A DNA stretch of 13,372 nucleotides from Spirochaetaceae bacterium (GTDB taxonomy: Bacteria; Spirochaetota; Spirochaetia; Treponematales; Treponemataceae). Under the pieces are notes generated by a model. It saw only the letters and a list, made by a program, of their open reading frames with translations. It was not told where the DNA came from and did no database searches. The position numbers and the translations under genes were made by a program. Location of the stretch: contig JAFNZQ010000113.1 of NCBI GenBank assembly GCA_017382775.1, forward strand, positions 1-13,372, read 5' to 3'. Shown in pieces: positions 6,140 through 13,330 of this stretch (position 1 is the stretch's first letter; every line of letters begins with the position of its first letter).

Positions 6140-7651
6140 ATGGAAACCATTGTTTTTATGCAAGGAATCTGCAAAAATTTCCCCGGCGTCAAAGCATTGG
6201 ACAATGTGCACTTCGAGTTGCGCAGTGGCGAAGTAATGGCCTTATTGGGCGAAAACGGTGCCGGAAAGTCAACCCTAATGAAAATTCTTTCCGGTGTTTA
6301 CACCCGTGACGGCGGAACTGTGGAAATCTTCGGAACACAGTGTGGCGATTTAAACACCAAACAGGCCCAAGCACTGGGAGTTGCAATTATCCATCAAGAA
6401 TTAAACATGTGTCCTCACCTGACCGTTGCGGAAAATATGTTTTTGGGAAGAGAAATTCGAAAAGGCCTTTTCGTGGACAAAAAGGCAATGGAAGCCGAAG
6501 CGGCCCGAATTTTGGACGATTTGAAAATCGACATTTCCGCATCCGAAATGGTGGGCAATCTCCCCGTATCAAAGCAGCAAATGGTGGAAATTGCCAAGGC
6601 TTTGTCAATTAACGCCAAAGTTCTTATAATGGACGAACCCACTTCCGCATTAACTGCAAAGGAAATCGACGAATTATTCCGAATAATCAAACGGCTTCGT
6701 TCCGACGGATGCGGAATCGTGTACATTTCCCACCGCTTGGAAGAATTGCAGCACATCGTGGATCGTGTCACAATTATGCGAGACGGACAATACATCACAT
6801 CAATGAACTTCAAAGACGTTTCCATGGACGAAATAATCACCAACATGGTGGGACGGGAAATAAAGGAAAAATTCCCCCGTGTGGACTGCCAAAAGGGTGA
6901 AAAAATCTTCGAAGTTAAAAACCTCAACGCAGGCCATCTCGTGCGAGACATAAATTTCGAAGTCTATGCCGGCGAAATAGTCGGCTTTGCGGGCCTTATG
7001 GGTGCAGGACGAACGGAAACCACCCGAGCCATTTTCGGAGTTGACCCGAAAACCTCCGGCGAACTTTACCTGGACGGAAAGGCCGTAACCATAAACAGCC
7101 CTGCCGACGCCATCAAAGCCGGAATCGTCTTGGCTCCGGAAGACCGCAAAAAAGACGGTTTGTGCACAAAACTTCCCATTCGTGAAAACATTGCTCTTCC
7201 CAACTTGGATTTGGTGTGTAACAAATTAGGTGTGGTAAGCAAAAAGAAAGAAGACCAAATCTGCGACAAAGCCGTGGAAAATCTTCGAATAAAAACACCC
7301 AACGTGGAAGTTGACGCAGGAAGCCTTTCCGGCGGAAACCAGCAAAAAGTCGTTGTGGGAAAATGGCTCACCCGTGATTCCCGAGTGGTCATTTTTGACG
7401 AACCCACACGAGGAATTGACGTTGCCGCCAAGGTTGAAATCTACAACCTTATGAATCAGCTGAAACAACAGGGAGTTGCCGTGGTTTTTGTCTCTTCCGA
7501 AATGCCGGAAGTAATGGGAATTGCGGACAGAATCATCGTAATGTGTGACGGCCGAATTACCGGCGAAGTTATGGCACGAAACACAACCCAGGAAGAAATT
7601 CTCACTCTGGCAACTCAATTTGAAAACAAGTTTGCGGATAAAGCCGTATAA
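6140..7651 (+). CDS. Sugar ABC transporter ATP-binding protein (RbsA/MglA/FrcA type, two NBDs)
   Basis: This 503-residue ATPase, of normal length for the family, energises the permease encoded next. The first nucleotide-binding domain has Walker A GENGAGKST (37-45), Q-loop Q86, a signature-like LPVSKQQ (141-147), Walker B VLIMDEP (D165, E166) and H198. The second has GLMGAGRTE (285-293), which lacks the Walker A lysine, LSGGNQQK (396-403), Walker B VVIFDEP (D420, E421), and SSE (452-454) in place of the H-loop. This degenerate second site is normal for RbsA/MglA-type proteins, which hydrolyse ATP mainly at one composite site. Start: ATG at 6140 with TAGGAGGAA just upstream. It is the first gene of the operon, 17 bases before the permease. 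Substrate cannot be told from this subunit. Confidence 0.95.
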   Translation: METIVFMQGICKNFPGVKALDNVHFELRSGEVMALLGENGAGKSTLMKILSGVYTRDGGTVEIFGTQCGDLNTKQAQALGVAIIHQELNMCPHLTVAENMFLGREIRKGLFVDKKAMEAEAARILDDLKIDISASEMVGNLPVSKQQMVEIAKALSINAKVLIMDEPTSALTAKEIDELFRIIKRLRSDGCGIVYISHRLEELQHIVDRVTIMRDGQYITSMNFKDVSMDEIITNMVGREIKEKFPRVDCQKGEKIFEVKNLNAGHLVRDINFEVYAGEIVGFAGLMGAGRTETTRAIFGVDPKTSGELYLDGKAVTINSPADAIKAGIVLAPEDRKKDGLCTKLPIRENIALPNLDLVCNKLGVVSKKKEDQICDKAVENLRIKTPNVEVDAGSLSGGNQQKVVVGKWLTRDSRVVIFDEPTRGIDVAAKVEIYNLMNQLKQQGVAVVFVSSEMPEVMGIADRIIVMCDGRITGEVMARNTTQEEILTLATQFENKFADKAV

Positions 7652-7668
7652 AATTAAGGAGACCAAAA

Positions 7669-8685
7669 ATGAATGTTTTAAATGATGTAAAAAAACGAAT
7701 TGTTACCGTGCGTGGATTAGGAGCCGCGATGGTGGGCTTCGTGGGATGGATTATACTGTTGTTGGTTTTCGGTCTCATCGATCCCAACGTGTTAAAATCC
7801 GCAAACATTTTGAACCTGTTGCGGTCCATGGCCAAATATCTTTTGGTGGGTGTGGGACAAGGCGTAATCCTAATCACCGGAAACATCGACCTGTCCATCG
7901 GCTCCGTGGTGGCAATGTCCGCAATGATTTCCGCCACAATGATGAGTAAGGGCTTTTCCGTAATGTTGGCCTTAATGGTAGCCTTCATTGCTTGCATGGC
8001 ATTCGGCCTTATAAACGGAATTCTCGTAGGCAAATTCAAACTTCCGCCCTTTATCGCAACCTTGGGAACAATGTTCTGTGCACGAAGTGTGGCCTACATG
8101 GCCAACGGAAACCGCAACACCGACGCAATCTCCACCGGATTGGGAAAAGAAGCCGGCGATGCTGTACAAAACTTTTTCTATTATGGAAAAACCTTGGGAA
8201 TTTACAACGCCTTTTTAATCGCCTTTATAATATTCTTGGTGGTGTTCTTCATAATGTCCAAAACCCGAACAGGTCGCCACATTTATGCCATCGGATCCAA
8301 CGTGGAAGCGGCAAAGTTGTCCGGCGTAAACGTTTTCTTGACCACAACCAAGGCCTACTTAATCAGTGCCTTTTGTTCATTTGTTGTAGGACTTATCTTG
8401 GCAGGACAGGCCGGAATGGGTAACATGGAAGCCGGCGTTTCCTACGAAATGTACGGCGTCGCAGCCGGAGTTATCGGCGGAATTTCCCCCTTGGGCGGAA
8501 CAGGATTGCTTTTAGGTGCCTTTGCCGGTGCCGGAGTGTGGCAAACCTTGGAAAACGGATTGGGAATCATCGGTGCATCCGTGGGTATCCAACGATTGGT
8601 TATCGGCCTCATCGTAACCGGCGCTGTGTTAATTGACGTGGTTTTCCGACAAGGTTCCGGCTCAAAGAAAAAGGCAAAAAAATAA
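7669..8685 (+). CDS. Sugar ABC transporter permease (RbsC/XylH/FrcC type)
   Basis: This 338-residue inner-membrane permease belongs to the ribose/xylose/fructose family and would form a homodimer on the double-NBD ATPase. It has many hydrophobic segments from about residue 19 to 325. Hallmarks are GNIDLSIGSV (71-80), a signature of this permease family, and the cytoplasmic coupling loop YAIGSNVEAAKLSGVNV (206-222), which contacts the ATPase. The Gly-rich GVIGGISPLGGTGLLLG (267-283) is also typical. The C-terminus is short and lysine-rich (GSKKKAKK). The ATG at 7669 follows AAGGAGACC, 17 bases after the ATPase stop. A 60-base gap with a 9-bp stem-loop separates it from the binding-protein gene. 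Confidence 0.94.
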   Translation: MNVLNDVKKRIVTVRGLGAAMVGFVGWIILLLVFGLIDPNVLKSANILNLLRSMAKYLLVGVGQGVILITGNIDLSIGSVVAMSAMISATMMSKGFSVMLALMVAFIACMAFGLINGILVGKFKLPPFIATLGTMFCARSVAYMANGNRNTDAISTGLGKEAGDAVQNFFYYGKTLGIYNAFLIAFIIFLVVFFIMSKTRTGRHIYAIGSNVEAAKLSGVNVFLTTTKAYLISAFCSFVVGLILAGQAGMGNMEAGVSYEMYGVAAGVIGGISPLGGTGLLLGAFAGAGVWQTLENGLGIIGASVGIQRLVIGLIVTGAVLIDVVFRQGSGSKKKAKK

Positions 8686-8693
8686 ATTGGGAT

Positions 8694-8716
8694 TTAGTCG
8701 ATGTAAAATCGATTAA
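8694..8716 (+). promoter_or_regulatory. Stem-loop between permease and binding-protein genes
   Basis: TTAGTCGAT (8694-8702) pairs with ATCGATTAA (8708-8716), a nine-pair stem with one G-U and a GTAAA loop. It lies eight bases after the permease stop and about 30 before the binding-protein ATG. No U-tract follows, so a terminator is unlikely. It may mark an mRNA processing or stability site that lets the binding protein be made in excess; that role is inferred. Confidence 0.45.
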
Positions 8717-8745
8717 GAAATAAAAAAATCCACAGGAGGATTAAA

Positions 8746-9669
8746 ATGAAAAAAACATTGGTAACTGTACTCTCTTTTGCATTGATTTTCGGAATGCTTG
8801 CCGGATGCAGCAAAAAAGAGGCAGCAGAATCAGAAGGATCCGAAGCACAAACATTTAAAGTTGCTTTGATCACCATGGACCGAATCGACCAGCACTGGGT
8901 AACCTTGGAAGGCGGAGCAAAAAAAGCCGCTGAAGAATTTGGTGTAAACCTTGTGAACATGGCTCCCAACGTAAAAGATGATGCACAGCAGATTGAACAA
9001 ATCAACAATGCTGTATCATCCGGATGCAACGCCATCGTAGTTGCAGCCAACGGCCCCGATGCAGTTTCTTCCGCATTGCGTGAAGCTGCCGCTGCCGGTG
9101 TAAAAATTGTTTACGTTGACTCTCCCGCTAACGTTCCCGGCGAAGCAACCTTCTCCACCAACAACCGTGCTGCAGGAAAAACCGCCGGCGAAACAATGTT
9201 GGCAGAATTGGCCAATCGTGGCGTCGTGGAAGGCAAAGTCGGTATCGTAAACGTAAATGCCGCAACCGATTCCACAGTACAACGTGAAGCAGGCTTCCGT
9301 GAAGCTTTCGAAGGAACCGCTTTCACATTGTTGGAAACACAATATGGCGAAGGCGATGCTGCAAAATCCCAGACAATCGCCGAAAACTACATCACCCAGG
9401 GTGTTGTGGGAATTTTCGGATGCAACGAAGGTTCAACCAACGGTTCCGGAAATGCTGTAAAAGCAGATGCAAGCGACGTAGTTGTTGTTGGATTTGACAA
9501 ATCCGATGCAATCATGGGTCTCATTTCCGACGGATTCATTCTTGCCACTATGGCACAGAACCCCGACGTTATGGGCTATGAAGGCGTAAAAGCCGCTGTT
9601 GCCGTTCTCAACGGAGAAAACTTGGGCGGTGCTGTAACCGATACCGGTGTTTCTGTTCTGACCAAATAA
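8746..9669 (+). CDS. Sugar-binding lipoprotein of the ABC transporter (RbsB/Peripla_BP_4 type)
   Basis: This 307-residue protein captures the sugar outside the inner membrane and hands it to the permease. The leader ends in a lipobox, LAGC, with the lipidated cysteine at 21, followed by a short Glu/Ser linker (22-34). The rest is a two-lobed type I binding fold. By comparison with E. coli RbsB, likely ligand residues are H50-W51 (where RbsB has two Phe), D125, R180, N227, D251 and Q271. RbsB's Arg next to the first Asp is Ser126 here, so ribose is not a safe guess. Start: ATG at 8746 with AGGAGGA five bases upstream. Codon choice (more GCT, GGT, GTT) looks biased towards high expression. A large hairpin follows the stop. 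A hexose or ketose, perhaps fructose given the kinase downstream, is my inference. Confidence 0.94.
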   Translation: MKKTLVTVLSFALIFGMLAGCSKKEAAESEGSEAQTFKVALITMDRIDQHWVTLEGGAKKAAEEFGVNLVNMAPNVKDDAQQIEQINNAVSSGCNAIVVAANGPDAVSSALREAAAAGVKIVYVDSPANVPGEATFSTNNRAAGKTAGETMLAELANRGVVEGKVGIVNVNAATDSTVQREAGFREAFEGTAFTLLETQYGEGDAAKSQTIAENYITQGVVGIFGCNEGSTNGSGNAVKADASDVVVVGFDKSDAIMGLISDGFILATMAQNPDVMGYEGVKAAVAVLNGENLGGAVTDTGVSVLTK

Positions 9670-9678
9670 ATTTGCTAC

Positions 9679-9719
9679 CTTGTCTGTGGAAATGGGTTTC
9701 TTCCCTTTCCACGGACAAG
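9679..9719 (+). terminator. Large 3' hairpin after the binding-protein gene
   Basis: CTTGTCTGTGGAAA (9679-9692) pairs with TTTCCACGGACAAG (9706-9719), 14 pairs with a single G-U. After one bulged T, GGG/CCC (9694-9696, 9703-9705) extends the stem over a six-base loop. It starts ten bases after the stop codon. There is no following U-run, so it suits partial termination or protection of the upstream mRNA from 3' exonucleases better than full termination. Confidence 0.6.
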
Positions 9720-9720
9720 C

Positions 9721-9736
9721 TTCCGAGAAATCGGAA
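9721..9736 (+). promoter_or_regulatory. Small GNRA tetraloop hairpin
   Basis: TTCCGA-GAAA-TCGGAA is a perfect six-pair stem with a GAAA tetraloop, one base after the large hairpin. It would probably stack on it in the transcript. It is part of the same RNA structure cluster. Confidence 0.5.
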
Positions 9737-9754
9737 TTAAATTCACCAAGTCTC

Positions 9755-9790
9755 CCCAAATCCGCTTTTTTGCGGGATTGTTGGGTGTTT
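9755..9790 (+). terminator. Possible attenuator-like hairpin before the PfkB kinase gene
   Basis: CCCAA (9755-9759) and ATCCGC (9760-9765) can pair with GCGG-g-AT (9772-9778) and TTGGG (9781-9785), with small bulges and a six-T loop. TGTTTTAT follows from 9786, a short weak U-tract. The gene's probable ATG is at 9825. It may reduce readthrough from the transporter genes into the kinase. Confidence 0.35.
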
Positions 9791-9824
9791 TATCTCTGTG
9801 GATTTATCCAAAGGTCAAAAATCC

Positions 9825-10781
9825 ATGTATGATGTGGTTGCATTAGGCGAACTTTTAATTGATTTCACCCCAAAGGGAAAGGACAATTTCGGTTATCCAA
9901 TCATGGTCGCAAACCCCGGTGGCGCTCCCGGAAACTTCTTGGCAGCCTTAAACGCCTACGGAGCCAAAACCGCTTTCATCGGAAAGGTGGGCAACGACGC
10001 TTTCGGCCATTTACTCATAAAAACTTTGGACGAATCCGGAATTGACACCCGAGGAATTGTTGTGGACTCTTCTGTATTCACAACGTTGGCCTTCGTCACC
10101 CTTGACACTCACGGCGACCGAGAATTTAGTTTCGCCCGAAAGCCCGGTGCGGACACTCAGTTGAAGTATGAAGAAATCAACACGTCCCTTTTGAAAAAAG
10201 CCAAAGCCTTCCACTTCGGAACTTTAAGCCTAACCCATGAACCTGCACGGGAAGCCACGAAAAAAGCGGTGTCCTTTGCAAAAAGTCTGAATAAATTGAT
10301 TTCCTTCGATCCAAACCTGCGAAAGCCCCTTTGGAAACTGCAAGAAGATGCAAAGGAACAAATTTTGTGGGGACTTTCCCAATCCCATGTGGTAAAAATC
10401 AGTGATGAAGAAATTTCATTTCTTTGGAACTGTTCACCGGAAGAGGGTGCCGAAAATTTGATGAATCACCATGGAGTTTCATTGGCCATGGTAACAATGG
10501 GCGACAAAGGTGCCATCCTCAAAACAAAAAATGCCCAATGTGCCTTTTCAGCCCTTAAAGTCAAATCCGTTGACACAACCGGAGCCGGAGACATTTTTGG
10601 CGGAAGTGCCCTTGCTCGTCTGCTGGAACTCAACAAGGAACCATCCCTGCTAACCCGGACGGACTTGGAATATATAGGCCGTTACGCATCGACGGCGGCA
10701 GGAATTTCCACGGAAACTCACGGTGGAATCCCGTCGGTTCCCAAAAAGGAATTAGTTTTACAGAAAATGCAAAGTCTCTGA
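9825..10781 (+). CDS. PfkB-family carbohydrate kinase, fructokinase-like
   Basis: This 318-residue ribokinase-fold kinase transfers ATP phosphate to a sugar hydroxyl. Visible features are the N-terminal ALGELLIDFTP (6-16), typical of fructokinases, PfkB signature 1 NPGGAPGN through GKVGNDAFG (30-61), FDPNLRKPLW (161-170), which is also fructokinase-like, and signature 2 DTTGAGD (250-256) with the catalytic base D256. I chose the ATG at 9825 because MYDVVALGE is the usual family N-terminus and AAAGG lies at 9810. A GTG at 9798 in the same frame would add nine residues but has no ribosome site. It follows the transporter in the same direction, so it probably phosphorylates the imported sugar (fructose to fructose-6-phosphate is the simplest reading). 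Its stop is 13 bases from the convergent FGGY kinase stop. Confidence 0.9.
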   Translation: MYDVVALGELLIDFTPKGKDNFGYPIMVANPGGAPGNFLAALNAYGAKTAFIGKVGNDAFGHLLIKTLDESGIDTRGIVVDSSVFTTLAFVTLDTHGDREFSFARKPGADTQLKYEEINTSLLKKAKAFHFGTLSLTHEPAREATKKAVSFAKSLNKLISFDPNLRKPLWKLQEDAKEQILWGLSQSHVVKISDEEISFLWNCSPEEGAENLMNHHGVSLAMVTMGDKGAILKTKNAQCAFSALKVKSVDTTGAGDIFGGSALARLLELNKEPSLLTRTDLEYIGRYASTAAGISTETHGGIPSVPKKELVLQKMQSL

Positions 10782-10794
10782 AAAGGCAAAATCC

Positions 10795-12096
10795 TTATCG
10801 GCAATGTTTCAAGGCATATATTGCAGCACCACAGGCGGCTTCTTCGTTGTTTTCCGACAAAATCATGGGCAAAGCAAAGGTTCCCTCAAAAATTTTTCGC
10901 AAATGAGGATTTTTCCGCAATCCATTTCCCGAACCAACCATTTTTTTCGGAGATTTCCCTCCGGAATATAAAAATCCGCGGTACATGGAATGTAACTCAT
11001 CGGCCATTCCCTGCATAATCCCCCAAATAAGGTGTTGAGGGGTAAAATTTTTGTCGGTTAGATGAGAAATACAACCTCGCAAGTGAGGATTTTGCCGCGT
11101 CCCCAAAAACAAGGTTGACACTTGAGGAATGTCTCCAATGGGATTTGATTCATCCAAGGCCGCCATCATGGAATCGTAGGCGGAAATATCCTTTCCCGTA
11201 ACCATTTTCACCGTCTCGCGAAAAAAGTTTTCCAAAAGGGCGTAACTTTTTCCGCCGCAAAGGGACGCTCCCACCAAAAGCCAACCGCCGTCGGGGAAAG
11301 GCCGTGTTTCCATGGAATCCGATTGAATATAATCCGCGGAATAAAGAGCAACTTGACCGCCGGTTCCCATGTTTATGAGAAGAACATCGGTGTCGCCACC
11401 GGTGGAGCCCAAAAATGCGGCTTGATTATCGCCGATGGGAAGAAAAATCGGGAAATCGAAAAGGCCTTTTCCCAAACAAGGATTTCGGCAAAGGTCGGGA
11501 AAAAAGGAAATGTCCATTCCGACACCTTGAATTGCCTCTTGGTCGAAACAATTGTTCAATGGATTGTACAGCCCCAAGGATGCGGCATTTGTGGAATCGG
11601 TTACAGGAGTTTTCCTGCCGGAAAACTTCATTGCCAAATAGTCGTGAATTGTACAAAAGGCCACGGAATTTTCGGGAACCAAACCATTCGCCACATTGTA
11701 GTAGTGAGTAAGGGCGCCGTAACCGCTGCAAATGGAGTGACCCGTCAGCCGCGAAAGGTGTGTGGCCCAGGTGGAATCCTCATCGTAGGGAAGATTGCCA
11801 CGCCCATCCTGCCATGTATAAAGGGGACTTGTGGGATTGCCGTTTTTGTCTAAATAAAGTATTCCGTGCATTTGTCCCGTCAAGCCCATGGCGGATAAAT
11901 CTCCGTTTTTGGAAAAATCTTTAACGAGAGAAAGGGCCTTTTCCCAAATAACGGAAGGATCTTGCAGGCGCTCCCACGAGCGACCTTCAATAAAGGAATC
12001 GTTTTTGATTGTATGCGAATCCATGACGCCTCGGGCTTCGTCATAAATGATTGCCGAAATGGTTGTGGTTCCAATGTCCAATCCCAAGGTTTTCAT
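10795..12096 (-). CDS. FGGY-family carbohydrate kinase, sedoheptulokinase-like
   Basis: This 433-residue sugar kinase has the actin-like ATPase fold and is shorter than typical xylulokinases (about 500). Motifs are phosphate-1 DIGTTT (7-12), GLTGQMHG (71-78), TWQDGRG (94-100), TIHDYLAM (149-156), catalytic Asp in GDNQ (D223), phosphate-2 MGTGGQ (243-248) and the adenosine motif VGSGNGLRKN (387-396). The combination of QMHG, TWQDGR, CSGYGA (123-128) and IHDY resembles sedoheptulokinase (SHPK), which makes sedoheptulose-7-phosphate, more than xylulo- or glycerol kinases. That comparison is from memory of the human enzyme. The ATG at 12096 has AAAGGAGAA just upstream and lies 21 bases after the manA stop, so the two are co-transcribed. 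The substrate could be another ketose, and specificity cannot be set from motifs. Confidence 0.88.
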   Translation of the reverse strand: MKTLGLDIGTTTISAIIYDEARGVMDSHTIKNDSFIEGRSWERLQDPSVIWEKALSLVKDFSKNGDLSAMGLTGQMHGILYLDKNGNPTSPLYTWQDGRGNLPYDEDSTWATHLSRLTGHSICSGYGALTHYYNVANGLVPENSVAFCTIHDYLAMKFSGRKTPVTDSTNAASLGLYNPLNNCFDQEAIQGVGMDISFFPDLCRNPCLGKGLFDFPIFLPIGDNQAAFLGSTGGDTDVLLINMGTGGQVALYSADYIQSDSMETRPFPDGGWLLVGASLCGGKSYALLENFFRETVKMVTGKDISAYDSMMAALDESNPIGDIPQVSTLFLGTRQNPHLRGCISHLTDKNFTPQHLIWGIMQGMADELHSMYRGFLYSGGKSPKKMVGSGNGLRKNPHLRKIFEGTFALPMILSENNEEAACGAAIYALKHCR

Positions 12097-12117
12097 TTTT
12101 TCTCCTTTCCGAAAGAG

Positions 12118-13164
12118 TCATTTACCGCCTTTGCAAATCAAAAGTTCCACATCTCCGTCCACAAAGGCTTCGGCGGCGGCACTAACGGGCAAAAAGAAAT
12201 AGTCACCCTTTTTAACCTCACGAACAAAATCGCCACAACGAACGACACCTCTTCCCTGTGCCACAATATGAACTGCCGCACCTTCTTCCAAAGGTGCCGA
12301 ACCGCCGCTCACAGTGAGGCGTTTTACGGAAAAGCATTCCGTGTCGTCTTCATCAATAAGGCTTTCCAGTTTGGTATTGGAAGTTTCTGAAATACATTTC
12401 GGCTGCTTCTTTCCCTTTTTAATCACATCGTCACCGTAACGGGAAAAATCAAAACAGTCGTTGGCCGTTTCCCGAGGAAGACCCAAATACATTTCGTAAT
12501 CGCTTAATTTATGTTCGCCACACCAATGTTCCGGCTGGACGGTGAAATCCGACGGCTCCTGGGCTTCCAACATGAGACATCCGGCTCCGATGGCGTGAAT
12601 CACTCCCGCAGGAACGAAGAAAACATCCCCCGGTTTTACCGGAACACGATTCACAAATTCCGTCATACAAGATTTATCTTCCAAGGATTTATCCACTGCG
12701 GCTTCAAATTCCTCCCGACTAACCTGACGGGAAAATCCGTAATAAATACAGGCGTCGGGACGTGTGTCCAAGATAACCCAGGATTCCGCCTTTCCGTAAG
12801 GACTGCCAAAATGCTTCTTGGAAAAATCCCGTGTGGGATGAACCTGCATGGGAAGACGAATGGCGCTGTCCAAATATTTTACCAAAACCCCAAGGGTGTC
12901 ACGGTCACCCAAACAGTCTTCACGGTGTTCTTCCAGCAATTGAGTAAAGGGAATTTCCGTTCCCTCCACAATGGAAATACCTTCCAGTGGCCCTGTGGAA
13001 TTTGCATTCATGGCATGAACCGTGGATGCAACCCATTCTTCGGGATGAAATCCGTCCTCGTCCTTGTCACCCAAAAACCCGTGGAAAAGTTTTCCGCCCA
13101 AATAAACACGATAAACCCGATTTCGATTAAAAAACACAGGACGCTGCCATAAAAGTTTTCCCAT
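12118..13164 (-). CDS. manA: Class I mannose-6-phosphate isomerase
   Basis: This 348-residue cupin metalloenzyme interconverts mannose-6-phosphate and fructose-6-phosphate in the cytoplasm. Zinc ligands are visible: Q107 and H109 in LPMQVHP, E127 in KAESWVIL, and H190 in VPAGVIHAIG. QEPSDFTVQPE (202-212) matches the region after the last ligand in class I enzymes. A C-terminal cupin-like part (about 275-345) contains GDYFFLP. I chose the ATG at 13164 because AAGGAGAA lies just before it and the family's N-terminal fold begins there; the 22 codons up to 13230 overlap the promoter. It is the first gene of a two-gene minus-strand operon with the FGGY kinase. It could feed mannose into glycolysis or make mannose-6-phosphate for glycans. 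A related aldose/ketose isomerase activity on another sugar phosphate is possible but not supported by anything visible. Confidence 0.9.
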   Translation of the reverse strand: MGKLLWQRPVFFNRNRVYRVYLGGKLFHGFLGDKDEDGFHPEEWVASTVHAMNANSTGPLEGISIVEGTEIPFTQLLEEHREDCLGDRDTLGVLVKYLDSAIRLPMQVHPTRDFSKKHFGSPYGKAESWVILDTRPDACIYYGFSRQVSREEFEAAVDKSLEDKSCMTEFVNRVPVKPGDVFFVPAGVIHAIGAGCLMLEAQEPSDFTVQPEHWCGEHKLSDYEMYLGLPRETANDCFDFSRYGDDVIKKGKKQPKCISETSNTKLESLIDEDDTECFSVKRLTVSGGSAPLEEGAAVHIVAQGRGVVRCGDFVREVKKGDYFFLPVSAAAEAFVDGDVELLICKGGK

Positions 13165-13218
13165 ACAATTCTCCTTTTCCGCATTTTTCCAAGTGCCAAG
13201 ACAATGAATCGATAGAAC

Positions 13219-13247
13219 ATTATACCACAAAAACGGAATAAAATCAA
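13219..13247 (-). promoter_or_regulatory. Extended -10 promoter of the manA operon
   Basis: On the minus strand, TTGATT (13247-13242), a 17-base spacer and TATAAT (13224-13219), with TGG directly before the -10 (extended -10). The expected start is near 13212, giving a leader of about 48 bases before the ATG at 13164. The presence of this promoter inside the 13230-start extension argues against that longer start. Confidence 0.75.
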
Positions 13248-13330
13248 GAAATTTTTCGATGAGATTTTTGAAATGTAAGCAGTAAAAAATAATGTCGCCA
13301 AAAAGGGTATAGAAAAGGTTTCTTTCACCT

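Noticed and set aside
6415..6951. Minus-strand reading frame of 178 codons opposite the ABC ATPase
   Set aside because: It is Ser/Arg/Ile-rich shadow translation across the first NBD, with no start signals.
6992..7018. Missing Walker A lysine in the second NBD of the ABC ATPase as a defect
   Set aside because: GLMGAGRTE without Lys, and SSE in place of the H-loop, are normal in the RbsA/MglA family.
11323..11853. Plus-strand reading frame of 176 codons opposite the FGGY kinase
   Set aside because: The opposing strand carries all FGGY motifs in one frame; this one has no supporting feature.
12511..13152. Plus-strand reading frame of 213 codons opposite manA
   Set aside because: It is a shadow of a well-supported metalloenzyme gene, with no ribosome site or recognisable domain.
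13165..13230. N-terminal extension of ManA to 13230
   Set aside because: It would include the predicted promoter -10 (13219-13224) and transcription start, and the ATG at 13164 has a good ribosome site.
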